Assembly: GCA_003248805.1 (NCBI GenBank)
Contig: QFQY01000108.1
Coordinates: 1 to 6,815, forward strand
Direction of reading: 5' to 3'
Length of the DNA: 6,815 nt
Source of the DNA: Chelatococcus sp.
GTDB lineage: Bacteria > Pseudomonadota > Alphaproteobacteria > Rhizobiales > Beijerinckiaceae
The notes beneath the pieces are model-generated. The model made no database searches and was not told the DNA's origin. It saw only the letters and a program-made list of their open reading frames with translations. A program made the translations under genes and the position numbers. Of the stretch, positions 1 through 6,067 are shown piece after piece. The first letter of the stretch is position 1. Every line of letters starts with the position of its first letter.

Positions 1-78
1 TGGCGGAATTGGTAGACGCGCTCGACTCAAAATCGAGTTCCGCAAGGAGTGCTGGTTCGATCCCGGCCAGGGGCACCA
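1..78 (+). tRNA. tRNA-Leu(CAA), 5' end cut by window edge
   Basis: This is a class II tRNA that decodes UUG leucine codons. The sequence begins at the T8-G9 junction, so only the seven bases of the 5' acceptor strand lie outside the window. The D-arm contains GGTAGAC. The anticodon stem CTCGA/TCGAG (21-25, 33-37) closes a seven-base loop with anticodon CAA at 28-30. A long variable arm (TTCC-GCAA-GGAG, 38-49) is typical of tRNA-Leu. The T-stem GCTGG/CCGGC (51-55, 63-67) encloses TTCGATC. The acceptor 3' strand CAGGGGC (68-74), discriminator A75 and an encoded CCA (76-78) follow. The missing 5' strand should read close to GCCCCTG. Confidence 0.96.
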
Positions 79-489
79 TCCAATCACGTCTGAGGTATTC
101 GCTCGCCTCCGAGAGCCCGAGCATCGCGGCGGAATCGGGAATTGGACCTTGACCCGTTTTGGCGGGCGTCCGTTGGCAGCCGCCGTCATCGATGGTCGCG
201 TGAGGACGCAAGGCATTGCGCCAGGCTCCGGAGCCGTGATGCCGCCAATCGCCTGCTCACGGCGTTCATTTCCGGCTGACAGCATGATGCGCACGAGCTG
301 GCGAGGCGAAACCTCGCAAGCGCGGCGATGCCTGCGGCGCCCATCACCCGGTTCTCCGCTCCGGCAGACCATCGGACCATCCGCCGCCGGTGAACGGCCT
401 AGCCTTGATCCGAGGGAACAGGGGCCGCATGCTTCCCGTCGAAAACGCGCCTGCCAAACGGCGCTGCGGGGCAAGGTCGGGAACGGACG
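79..489. other. Intergenic region downstream of tRNA-Leu, no convincing gene
   Basis: These roughly 410 bases hold no reading frame I can support. The open frames present (for example 149-493 on + and 186-380 on -) have mixed third positions, arginine/serine-rich translations without recognisable domains, and no Shine-Dalgarno. Just after the tRNA there is only a weak inverted repeat (GCTCG 101-105 with CGAGC 118-122) without a T-run, so no clear intrinsic terminator is visible. tRNA 3' ends are common integration sites, but no integrase and no second copy of the tRNA 3' end is seen in the window. Confidence 0.6.
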
Positions 490-732
490 ATGACGGGCTC
501 GGACCAGAGCTATTGGTTCAGGCAGACCCGACTTGGTCGCCTGCGGGTCATCCATTGGAAAGGCTGGGCCGCCGGTCTCGCGTTCATCCCCGTCGCGGCC
601 GCCGGTATCGGGCTGGAAAGCTGTTTGAAACAAAGCGGCAGTCAGCTCCTGTATTTTTCCGTCATGATTCCCTTTGGCCTGCTCGTTCTCGCATGCGGCG
701 GCTATGTGGCGGGCAAGATTGATCGACGGTGA
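490..732 (+). CDS. Small two-helix membrane protein, unknown function
   Basis: This 80-residue protein is not one I can name. The N-terminus is polar and basic (WFRQTRLGRLRVIHWKGW, residues 9-26) and leads into a hydrophobic stretch at about 27-42 (AAGLAFIPVAAAGIGL). A polar loop (43-52) follows, then a second hydrophobic stretch at about 54-74 and a short basic tail (KIDRR). This predicts an inner-membrane protein with both ends in the cytoplasm. The aromatic/basic run followed by a Trp-Gly-Trp-like entry into the first helix resembles small proteobacterial proteins of undescribed role, but I cannot assign a family. Third positions are mostly G/C, which supports coding. The ATG at 490 has only a weak GGA-type ribosome site just upstream. 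No neighbour suggests a job. Confidence 0.65.
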   Translation: MTGSDQSYWFRQTRLGRLRVIHWKGWAAGLAFIPVAAAGIGLESCLKQSGSQLLYFSVMIPFGLLVLACGGYVAGKIDRR

Positions 733-1090
733 CGGCCATCTGTGATCGCCTGTCGATTGACCACGCCACGTTGCGCGACGGCCATCCCGATGACGCAGCG
801 AAGCGGCTGCGCAGATGCCGGGAGCGATAGGCTGAAATCAGCGCCGTATCGCTCATCACGGGGCAACCGCGACAGGGCTCCGTACCGGCGCTGCCGAGGG
901 ACGAGCGCGGCAGCCTATGCCCTCCGTTCCCGAGATGGCGCGCACCGGGGGCGTCCTGGCCCGCCATGCGCTTGAAACGGCCTCGCGCCTGAAAATCGAG
1001 AAAACGCCTGGAAGGCAAGGCCACGATAACAATGAATCGAAAATAAAAAAGCAATTTATCTCGAATTTAAGACAAATAATCACAGTTAAG

Positions 1091-1123
1091 CATAGATCGT
1101 AAACCAATATTTACCAATCTATG
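1091..1123. repeat. Nested inverted repeat in AT-rich island
   Basis: Outer arms CATAGAT (1091-1097) and ATCTATG (1117-1123) are perfect complements. Inner arms GTAAA (1099-1103) and TTTAC (1110-1114) are also perfect and close a six-base loop CCAATA. Only one C on the left and CA on the right interrupt the stem, so this is a 12-bp, nearly continuous dyad. No T-run follows on either strand, which argues against an intrinsic terminator. It could be an operator for a dimeric regulator or a structured leader for the gene at 1167. Confidence 0.6.
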
Positions 1124-1136
1124 TGCGCCACTATCA

Positions 1137-1162
1137 TCAGCCGAACTCACGAGATCGGCTGA
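1137..1162 (+). promoter_or_regulatory. Hairpin directly before the start codon at 1167
   Basis: A perfect 8-bp inverted repeat, TCAGCCGA (1137-1144) and TCGGCTGA (1155-1162), encloses a ten-base loop. It ends four bases before the ATG at 1167 and occupies the place where a Shine-Dalgarno sequence should be. No AGGAG-like motif is present there. If the transcript starts upstream, the stem could limit ribosome access; if it starts within or after the stem, the mRNA would be leaderless or nearly so. The pairing is seen directly, the role is inferred. Confidence 0.5.
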
Positions 1163-1166
1163 AAAT

Positions 1167-1385
1167 ATGATAATTGCTGTAATTTTGTTTCTATTCGCTA
1201 TCGCCTGCGGCTACAAGCTCGCCCCGCTTTATGTCCTGGCCGCCGCCCTGCTCACATCGGTCACACTGATATCGATCTGGATCGTCACCGAAGAGCTGAA
1301 TTTCTTCAGCTATCTGGTTCTCGTCGGGAACGTCGCGGCGCTACAGAGCGGCTACCTGCTCGGCCTCTATCTGCGGCCGGACTGA
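1167..1385 (+). CDS. Small three-helix membrane protein, unknown function
   Basis: This 72-residue protein is almost entirely hydrophobic, with three predicted membrane segments at about residues 1-16, 21-41 and 48-68. A short acidic loop (EEL, 42-44) separates helices two and three, and the C-terminus is LYLRPD. The third segment contains Asn55, Gln60, Ser61 and Gly residues. The last frame positions are GC-rich like the other genes, although the first codons are AT-rich and overlap the end of the AT island. The ATG at 1167 lacks a Shine-Dalgarno sequence and follows an 8-bp hairpin. I do not recognise the family; it looks like one of the short, conserved but uncharacterised inner-membrane proteins of Hyphomicrobiales. 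It is separated by 107 bases from the Lrp-like gene and need not belong to that unit. Confidence 0.7.
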   Translation: MIIAVILFLFAIACGYKLAPLYVLAAALLTSVTLISIWIVTEELNFFSYLVLVGNVAALQSGYLLGLYLRPD

Positions 1386-1449
1386 CCCCCGCTTGCCGGG
1401 TCGATCGCTCGCGCCACGATGCAGCGCGTTGCTCGTCGCCCCCTTCTGG

Positions 1450-1474
1450 GTTTCACTGCGTTTCGCAGAAAAAC
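1450..1474. promoter_or_regulatory. Putative Lrp-type operator before the Lrp gene
   Basis: GTTTC occurs at 1450-1454 and 1460-1464, and AAAAC (one base from GAAAC) at 1470-1474, each exactly 10 bp apart. The last two form a 15-bp imperfect palindrome, GTTTCGCAGAAAAAC (1460-1474). It matches the box at 2033-2047 in 12 of 15 positions. Fifteen base pairs is also the length of the classic Lrp consensus box, and helical phasing suits a family that wraps DNA as octamers. The array ends 18 bases before the Lrp-like start codon, which suggests negative autoregulation, common in this family. Binding is inferred. Confidence 0.55.
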
Positions 1475-1492
1475 ATGCGATTCGGAGGGTGA

Positions 1493-1936
1493 ATGGCCAG
1501 GCCGTCGGACAGCTTGAAGGACCAGGAGCTGATCAACCTCCTGACGGCCAATGCGCGCACGCCGCTGGCGGAAATCGCCAAGTCGCTCGGCGTCTCCCGC
1601 GCCACCGTGCAGGCAAGGCTCGCCCGCCTCGAGCGGGATGGAAGAATTCTCGGCTACACCACGATCCTCGGCATGGACGAGACGCAGATAACCGACCTGT
1701 CGGCCATCATCCTCATCGAGCTCGAGGTCAAGCAGCAGGGCAACGTCATCGCATCGCTACGCAAGCGTCCGGAGATCGTTCAGTGCTATACGCTGAGCGG
1801 CGGCTTCGACCTCTTCGTCAAGATCACCTGCCGAACCTCGCATCAGCTCGACGAGATCATCGACTGGATCGCGGAGATGGACGGCGTCCGGCGCACGACA
1901 TCCTCGATTCTGCTGGCCCGCAAGTTCGTGCGCTGA
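1493..1936 (+). CDS. Lrp/AsnC family transcriptional regulator
   Basis: This 147-residue protein is a DNA-binding, amino-acid-responsive regulator of normal family length. An N-terminal winged helix-turn-helix spans about residues 8-55; the recognition region is LAEIAKSLGVSRATVQARLARL (split as LAEIAKSLG and VSRATVQARLARL, 25-46). The C-terminal RAM effector/oligomerisation domain spans about 68-143 and contains the typical GGFDLFVKI stretch (103-111) and TTSSILL (135-141). The ATG at 1493 follows a good GGAGGG ribosome site at 1484-1489. It lies 202 bases upstream of the ThDP/dehydrogenase/transporter genes on the same strand, and similar 10-bp-phased half-sites precede both transcription units. 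It probably controls them in response to the imported substrate or a product. Lrp-like regulators of catabolic operons commonly sit beside their targets. The effector is unknown. Confidence 0.93.
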   Translation: MARPSDSLKDQELINLLTANARTPLAEIAKSLGVSRATVQARLARLERDGRILGYTTILGMDETQITDLSAIILIELEVKQQGNVIASLRKRPEIVQCYTLSGGFDLFVKITCRTSHQLDEIIDWIAEMDGVRRTTSSILLARKFVR

Positions 1937-2003
1937 CCAATCGGCACGCAGACGCCGCTCTCGCGGCAGGCATCGGGCGGCCCCCCGGCACGCCTCATGG
2001 GCA

Positions 2004-2047
2004 GTTTCGCCGGTTCTTCACCGAAACGGCGCGTTTCGCTGCGAAAC
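2004..2047. promoter_or_regulatory. Putative Lrp-type operator array before the ThDP operon
   Basis: Four exact half-sites lie here: GTTTC (2004-2008), GAAAC (2023-2027), GTTTC (2033-2037) and GAAAC (2043-2047), the last three exactly 10 bp apart in alternating orientation. They make two overlapping perfect 17-bp dyads: CGAAACG-GCG-CGTTTCG (2022-2038) and CGTTTCG-CTG-CGAAACG (2032-2048). A degenerate fifth half-site GTTCT at 2013 keeps the phase. The 15-bp core GTTTCGCTGCGAAAC matches the box before the regulator gene. A possible but weak -35 (TTCACA, 2058-2063) lies just downstream, with an AT-richer patch near 2081-2089 in place of a -10. If that is the promoter, the array would sit at an activator position. 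Confidence 0.6.
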
Positions 2048-2138
2048 GACCTAAGATTTCACATTCGCCCGGCGATCCGATCATTTATGTCCCCCTCGCC
2101 GCCAAAATAGAAAGGAGCGGAGTTCAAGGAGACGACTG

Positions 2139-3935
2139 ATGAATGGTGCATCCGCTCTCGTCCGCATGCTGGCCGACTATGGCGTGGACGTGATCTTCGG
2201 CGTGCCGGGCGACACCAACGTCGCTCTCTATCGCGCGCTGGGCAGCGAGCCGGGGGCACCGCGCCACATCATGTGCCGGGACGAGCGCTCGGCGCTCTTC
2301 ATGGCCGACTGCTATGCCAGGCTCTCCGGCAAGCCGGGCGTCGCAGAGGTGCCGAGCGGCGCCGGCGCGCTCTATGCGGTCCCCGGGGTCGCGGAAGCCA
2401 ACAAGTCGTCCGTTCCGCTCATTCTGCTGGTCAACGACATCCCCCAGCCCGGCCTCGGGCGCGGCACGCTGACCGAGCTCGCCGTCGACGACCTCTTCCG
2501 GCCGATCGCGAAGCACACCGAGACGCTACGCCATATCGGCAAGCTGCCGGAACTGGTCCGGCGCGGCTTCCGCGAGGCCACCGCCGGGCGCCCCGGCGCC
2601 GTGGTGCTGACCCTGCCGGAGGACGTGCTCTACGAGCCCCTGCCCGAGAGCGGAGTCTCGCTCCATGTCGAGGCCCAGTGCCGCCAGGCGCCCTCCTCCC
2701 GCACGCTTCCGGAGGCGGCCGATATCGAGGGTGCGCTGGCGATGCTGCTGAGCGCGAAGCGCCCGCTGATCGTCGCCGGCGGCGGCGTCAACCGCTCGCG
2801 CGCGGCAGCCTCGCTGACGGCGCTGGCCGAGCGCCTGCATCTGCCCGTGGCCACGACGATCACGGGCCAGGGCGTCATCCGGGACGACCACAAGCTCGCG
2901 ATCGGGATCATCGGCGACAACGGCTTCCACCCGCATGCGATCTGGGCCCTGGCCCGGGCCGACGTCGTCCTCTATGTCGGCTGCCGCATGGGCTCCGTCG
3001 CGACGATGAACTGGCAGCGGCCGGTTCCCAACGGCGACACCCGCATCATCCAGATCGACCTCGACCCGGAGACGGTCGGCAACACCTATCCGATCGACGC
3101 CCCGCTCGTCGGCGACGCCAAGGCGGTGCTCGATTCGCTGCTGTCGCGGGTTCCGGCCGCATTCGTGCCCGTGTCCGACGACTGGGTCTGCGAGATCAAT
3201 CTCCGCCGGGCCGAATTCTGGGATGCGATGGCGCCCTTCCTCGAGGCCGACACCGAGCCGCTGCGTCCCGAGCGCGTGATCGAGGCGCTCAACCGCCACC
3301 TGCCGACGCCCTGCCATGTCATCTCGGACGCGGGCACCGCGACGCCCTATTCCACGCGCTTCCTACGGCTGCGGGATCCGGCCTCGAAACTCGTCATCCC
3401 CCGCTTCTTCGGCGGGCTCGGCTACGCGCTGCCGGCGGTCGTCGGCGCGCATTTCGCCGATCCGGGCGTCCGGCCGGTCGGCCTCTTCGGCGACGGCTCG
3501 CTCGGCATGTCGGCGGGCGAGCTGGAGACCCTGGCCCGGCTGCAGGTTCCCGCCGTCCTGATCCATTTCAACAATGCCTGCTTCGGCTGGATCAAGGCGC
3601 TGCAGAAGGTCACCGAGCGCAATCACGAGCGCATGCAGGCTGCGAGTGGACCTGAGGCAGCCGCCGCCGGCAGCGGACGGAACGACCCGACCTTCGGCGT
3701 CGATTTCGGCAAGTATGACATGAGCCGGCTGGCCGGCGTCTACGGCATCCGCGGTTTCCGGGTCGAGACGGCCGGTCAGCTCGAGGAGGCGCTCGCCACC
3801 GCCTTCGCCCTCGACGAGCCGGTCTTCATCGACGTGGTGGTCGAATCCATCGCGGACCGCCTGCCGCCGGTGTTCTCCTGGCTGAAGAAGACGGGTGCCG
3901 ACCCCGAGGCGGTCGGCGTGCAGGCCGTGCTTTGA
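2139..3935 (+). CDS. ThDP-dependent enzyme, acetolactate synthase/2-oxoacid decarboxylase superfamily
   Basis: This cytoplasmic enzyme of 598 residues has the three-domain layout of the acetolactate synthase/pyruvate oxidase/benzoylformate decarboxylase superfamily. The N-terminal pyrimidine-binding domain (about 1-170) carries the activating glutamate Glu49 in RDERSA. The central domain (about 190-340) includes IVAGGGVNRS (211-220) and IIQIDLDPE (303-311). The C-terminal pyrophosphate domain (about 375-570) carries the Mg/ThDP signature GDGS (451-454) to NN (478-479). The usual TSGPG after Glu is PSGAG here (72-76), and a small Ala/Gly-rich insertion lies at about 501-513. The ATG at 2139 has an ideal AAGGAG at 2126-2131. 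The likely chemistry is decarboxylation or carboligation of a 2-oxo acid. Its neighbour, an amino-acid-oxidoreductase-like gene, suggests an amino-acid-derived substrate, but no specific reaction can be assigned. Biosynthetic acetolactate synthase is unlikely because no regulatory small subunit gene follows. Confidence 0.9.
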   Translation: MNGASALVRMLADYGVDVIFGVPGDTNVALYRALGSEPGAPRHIMCRDERSALFMADCYARLSGKPGVAEVPSGAGALYAVPGVAEANKSSVPLILLVNDIPQPGLGRGTLTELAVDDLFRPIAKHTETLRHIGKLPELVRRGFREATAGRPGAVVLTLPEDVLYEPLPESGVSLHVEAQCRQAPSSRTLPEAADIEGALAMLLSAKRPLIVAGGGVNRSRAAASLTALAERLHLPVATTITGQGVIRDDHKLAIGIIGDNGFHPHAIWALARADVVLYVGCRMGSVATMNWQRPVPNGDTRIIQIDLDPETVGNTYPIDAPLVGDAKAVLDSLLSRVPAAFVPVSDDWVCEINLRRAEFWDAMAPFLEADTEPLRPERVIEALNRHLPTPCHVISDAGTATPYSTRFLRLRDPASKLVIPRFFGGLGYALPAVVGAHFADPGVRPVGLFGDGSLGMSAGELETLARLQVPAVLIHFNNACFGWIKALQKVTERNHERMQAASGPEAAAAGSGRNDPTFGVDFGKYDMSRLAGVYGIRGFRVETAGQLEEALATAFALDEPVFIDVVVESIADRLPPVFSWLKKTGADPEAVGVQAVL

Positions 3936-3949
3936 AGCCGGCGATTTCG

Positions 3950-3973
3950 GCGAGCCTTCCTGCGAGCCTTCCT
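3950..3973 (+). repeat. 12-bp tandem repeat abutting a ribosome-binding site
   Basis: GCGAGCCTTCCT occurs twice in perfect tandem (3950-3961 and 3962-3973) in the 53-base gap between the ThDP and dehydrogenase genes. Each copy contains CCTTC, complementary to GAAGG within the Shine-Dalgarno at 3974-3980. The upstream copy could form a 5-bp stem with a 14-base loop; the near copy can form only a short one. The repeat number could change by slippage. It could couple translation of the two genes, which is inference. Confidence 0.55.
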
Positions 3974-3988
3974 GAAGGAGTTGAGACG

Positions 3989-5113
3989 ATGCCGACACAG
4001 ACGAAGCGGATCGCGGTCCTCGGGGCCGGGCAGATCGGAACCGTGATCGCATCCATGCTGGCCGCGCAGGGCCACCGGGTGACGCTGGCCGACGCCGTGC
4101 CGGACACGAACGGCAAGGCGCAGGCCTTCGACACCGCGGTCCTCGACGCCTCCGACATGGCCGCGCTGCGTGCCTTCCTGGCGGATCGCGACATCGTCGT
4201 CAGCGCCTGCCCGTATTTCCTCAACAAGGGCATCGCCCAGGCCGCCGTCGAGACCGGCACGCATTATTTCGACCTGACCGAGGACGTGGAGACGACGGCC
4301 TATATCAAGGAGATCGCCGCCGGGGCCGATGTCGCGCTGGTGCCGCAATGCGGTCTCGCCCCCGGCTTCATCTGCATCCTCGGGGCCGACATGGCGGCGC
4401 GCTTCGACAAGGTGGATTCGATCGCCATGCGCGTCGGCGCGCTGCCGCTCTACCCGACGAACGCGCTGCGCTACAACGTGACCTGGTCGGTCGACGGACT
4501 GATCAACGAATACTGCAACCCGTGCGAGATCGTGTTCGACGGCCGGCGGATCCTCGTTCCCGCGCTGGAAGGGCTCGAGAGCGTGATGATAGACGGCATC
4601 GCCTATGAGGCCTTCAACACCTCCGGCGGCCTCGGCACGCTGACGGAAACGCTCGCCGGCAAGGTCCGCGACATGAGCTACAAGACCCTGCGCTATCCCG
4701 GCCATGCCGAGATCATGAAGCTGCTGCTGCGCGGGCTCGACCTCGCCAACGATCGCGAGACGATGCGCCGCATCGTCAATCGCTCGGCCCCCTTCACGCG
4801 CAACGATGTCGTCGTGATCTTCGTCACTGGCGTCGGCGAGCGTGGCGGCCGGCTGGAGGAGGACAGCGTCGTCCTGCGCTATGACGGCGAGCCTAATCTG
4901 AGCGCGATCCAGTTCACCACCGCATCCGGCTGCGTCGCGATGGTGGAGCTCTTCCTCGCCGGCAAACTCCCCTCGCGCGGCTTCGTACGGCAGGAGGATG
5001 CGTCGCTGCAGGACTTCCTGGCGACGCGGGCCGGCTCGCGGCTCGCCACGCAGGCGCGTGGATCGGACGCGGCCGCTGGCAACTATTTCCAAGACAGGAG
5101 GCACGCCGCCTGA
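3989..5113 (+). CDS. Saccharopine dehydrogenase/lysine 6-dehydrogenase-like oxidoreductase
   Basis: This cytoplasmic NAD(P)-dependent enzyme has 374 residues. The Rossmann fold is at the N-terminus with VLGAGQIG (GxGxxG, Gly12/14/17) and an acidic residue after the second strand (Asp35 in VTLAD). VPQCGLAPGF (118-127) and THYFDLTEDVE (91-101) are typical of the saccharopine dehydrogenase family, and KTLRYPGHAEIMKLL (232-246) is the hallmark of its C-terminal catalytic domain. Length and single-unit layout fit lysine 6-dehydrogenase (lysine to aminoadipate semialdehyde) better than bifunctional plant/animal enzymes; carboxynorspermidine dehydrogenase-type activity is an alternative. I chose ATG 3989 because GAAGGAG lies at 3974-3980; an in-frame TTG at 3932, overlapping the upstream stop, would only add 19 residues including the translated tandem repeat. 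It is 53 bases after the ThDP gene and probably cotranscribed with it. The true substrate is unknown. Confidence 0.87.
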   Translation: MPTQTKRIAVLGAGQIGTVIASMLAAQGHRVTLADAVPDTNGKAQAFDTAVLDASDMAALRAFLADRDIVVSACPYFLNKGIAQAAVETGTHYFDLTEDVETTAYIKEIAAGADVALVPQCGLAPGFICILGADMAARFDKVDSIAMRVGALPLYPTNALRYNVTWSVDGLINEYCNPCEIVFDGRRILVPALEGLESVMIDGIAYEAFNTSGGLGTLTETLAGKVRDMSYKTLRYPGHAEIMKLLLRGLDLANDRETMRRIVNRSAPFTRNDVVVIFVTGVGERGGRLEEDSVVLRYDGEPNLSAIQFTTASGCVAMVELFLAGKLPSRGFVRQEDASLQDFLATRAGSRLATQARGSDAAAGNYFQDRRHAA

Positions 5114-5209
5114 ATTGCTATCGGGCGCGCAATGGGGCACTTCGGGCGGGACGGTCGTCTCCCGGCCGCTGATGAGAAGACCAAACCAGACTTAAACGAG
5201 GGGATCGTC

Positions 5210-6061
5210 ATGATATCGCGTAGAAATCTCGCTTCCGCCATCGGCGCCACCGCCGCCGGCATCGCGGCCGCCGGCTTGGTCTCCTCCGCTCAGGCTCAGA
5301 CCGCGCCGACCGGCGAGACGGCCTTCGAGCGCATTCGGCGCACCAAGAAGCTCCGCATCGGCGCGGTCGCGGGTGCGGCTCCGTATTACAACAAGGATAT
5401 TTCCAGCGGGAAATGGGGCGGGTTCTACATCGACCTGTCGCAGGCGCTGGCCGAGGAGCTCGAGGTCGAGCTGGAAATCCTCGAGACCACCTGGGGCAAT
5501 TCCGTCCTCGACCTGCAGGCCAACAAGATCGACATCTTCTTCGGCCTGAACCCGACGCCGAAGCGCGCCTTGGTCGTCGATTTCTCGGTGCCGGTGTTCA
5601 ACAACGCCTTCACGATGATCGCCAAGAAGGGCCTCGGCAAGAAGACCTGGGACGAGTTCAACAACTCCGCCGTCCGGGTCGCCGTCGACGCCGGCTCCTC
5701 GCAGGACCAGGTCGCGACGCGGCTGCTCCCCAAGGCGCAGATCGCGCGCTTCAAGGCGGTGGACGAGGCAGCCGCCGCGCTGATGACCGGCCGCGCCGAC
5801 GCCCAGTGCATCGTCATGATGCTCTCGCTGACCATGCTGAAGAAGAACCCGGCTCTCGGCGAGCTCGTCGTGCCGACGCCCGTCTTCGCCACGACCTCCA
5901 ATGCCGGCTTCCGCCGCGAGGCCGACAAGACCTGGCGCGACTACGTGAACACCTGGCTGGAGTTCAACCGTGGCCTGGGCCTGATTCGCAGCGTCATCAT
6001 CCGGAACATGGAGCTCGTCGGCATCACCGAGGCCGACATGCCGGCCGGCATCCAGCTCTAA
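5210..6061 (+). CDS. Amino-acid ABC transporter solute-binding protein, family 3
   Basis: This 283-residue periplasmic protein should capture an amino acid or similar solute and deliver it to the permease encoded next. The N-terminus MISRRNLASA with a hydrophobic stretch to residue 26 and an AQA cleavage site (27-29) is a signal peptide; twin arginines at 4-5 in SRRNL suggest Tat export. The mature part is a standard bilobal SBP: LRIGAVAGAAPY (48-59), GGFYIDLSQALAEEL (70-84), TTWGNSVLDLQANKIDIF (93-110), a lobe-one PTPKRALVVDFSVP (115-128) with the ligand-carboxylate-type Arg119, and FKAVDEAAAALMTGRADA (181-198) in lobe two. The start ATG 5210 has GAGGGG at 5198-5203; a start at 5132 would put 26 polar residues before the signal peptide and is rejected. 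The gene is 96 bases after the dehydrogenase and probably shares its promoter. The ligand is not readable from sequence. Confidence 0.93.
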   Translation: MISRRNLASAIGATAAGIAAAGLVSSAQAQTAPTGETAFERIRRTKKLRIGAVAGAAPYYNKDISSGKWGGFYIDLSQALAEELEVELEILETTWGNSVLDLQANKIDIFFGLNPTPKRALVVDFSVPVFNNAFTMIAKKGLGKKTWDEFNNSAVRVAVDAGSSQDQVATRLLPKAQIARFKAVDEAAAALMTGRADAQCIVMMLSLTMLKKNPALGELVVPTPVFATTSNAGFRREADKTWRDYVNTWLEFNRGLGLIRSVIIRNMELVGITEADMPAGIQL

Positions 6062-6067
6062 GCGGAA

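Larger units (their letters stand above)
733..1166. other. Intergenic region ending in an AT-rich island
   Basis: This stretch of about 430 bases has two parts. From 733 to about 1025 it is GC-rich with no supportable gene; short frames here give translations with no domain or start signal. From 1031 to 1120 the composition falls to 23 G+C in 90 bases, very unlike the rest of the window, with A-tracts (1041-1050) and the motifs AATTTAT and AATTTAA. In alphaproteobacteria such islands are usual targets of nucleoid or MucR-like regulators and can act as promoter UP regions; that role is inferred. The island most probably carries the promoter of the gene at 1167. I see no clear -35/-10 pair; TTAAGC (1086-1091) with TATTTA (1108-1113), 16 bp apart, is a poor candidate. 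Confidence 0.6.

Noticed and set aside
79..130. A TPP riboswitch or other known riboswitch near CTGAGG, or before the ThDP operon
   Set aside because: The conserved CUGAGA-type core and paired arms of a TPP riboswitch are not present either here or in 1937-2138; ThDP dependence of the enzyme does not by itself imply such control.
1..489. Integrated element at the tRNA-Leu 3' end
   Set aside because: No integrase gene and no second copy of the tRNA 3' segment is found in the window; the other boundary could lie outside but nothing here supports it.
149..493. A 114-codon + strand frame after the tRNA
   Set aside because: It starts at TTG without a ribosome site, shows no consistent third-position G/C preference and overlaps the better-supported gene start at 490.
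890..914. Inverted repeat GCTGCC/GGCAGC
   Set aside because: It has six base pairs with a 13-base loop in GC-rich non-coding DNA, no T-run and no nearby gene start that it could regulate.
917..1102. A 61-codon + strand frame running into the AT-rich island
   Set aside because: It spans two regions of very different composition, has no well-placed ribosome site and no recognisable motif; the lysine-rich tail simply reflects the A-rich DNA.
1384..1402. Terminator after the small membrane gene (GACCC 1384-1388 with GGGTC 1398-1402)
   Set aside because: The stem is only 5 bp, there is no T-run, and such repeats are frequent by chance at this GC content.
1393..2139. A 248-codon + strand frame overlapping the regulator gene
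   Set aside because: It is a frame shadow of the Lrp/AsnC gene: its translation is rich in Arg, His and Pro without a domain, and it runs through the operator region.
3776..5140. A 454-codon - strand frame opposite the dehydrogenase gene
   Set aside because: It is an antisense shadow common in GC-rich DNA; composition is Arg/Glu/His-biased with no domain, while the + strand gene has clear motifs and a ribosome site.
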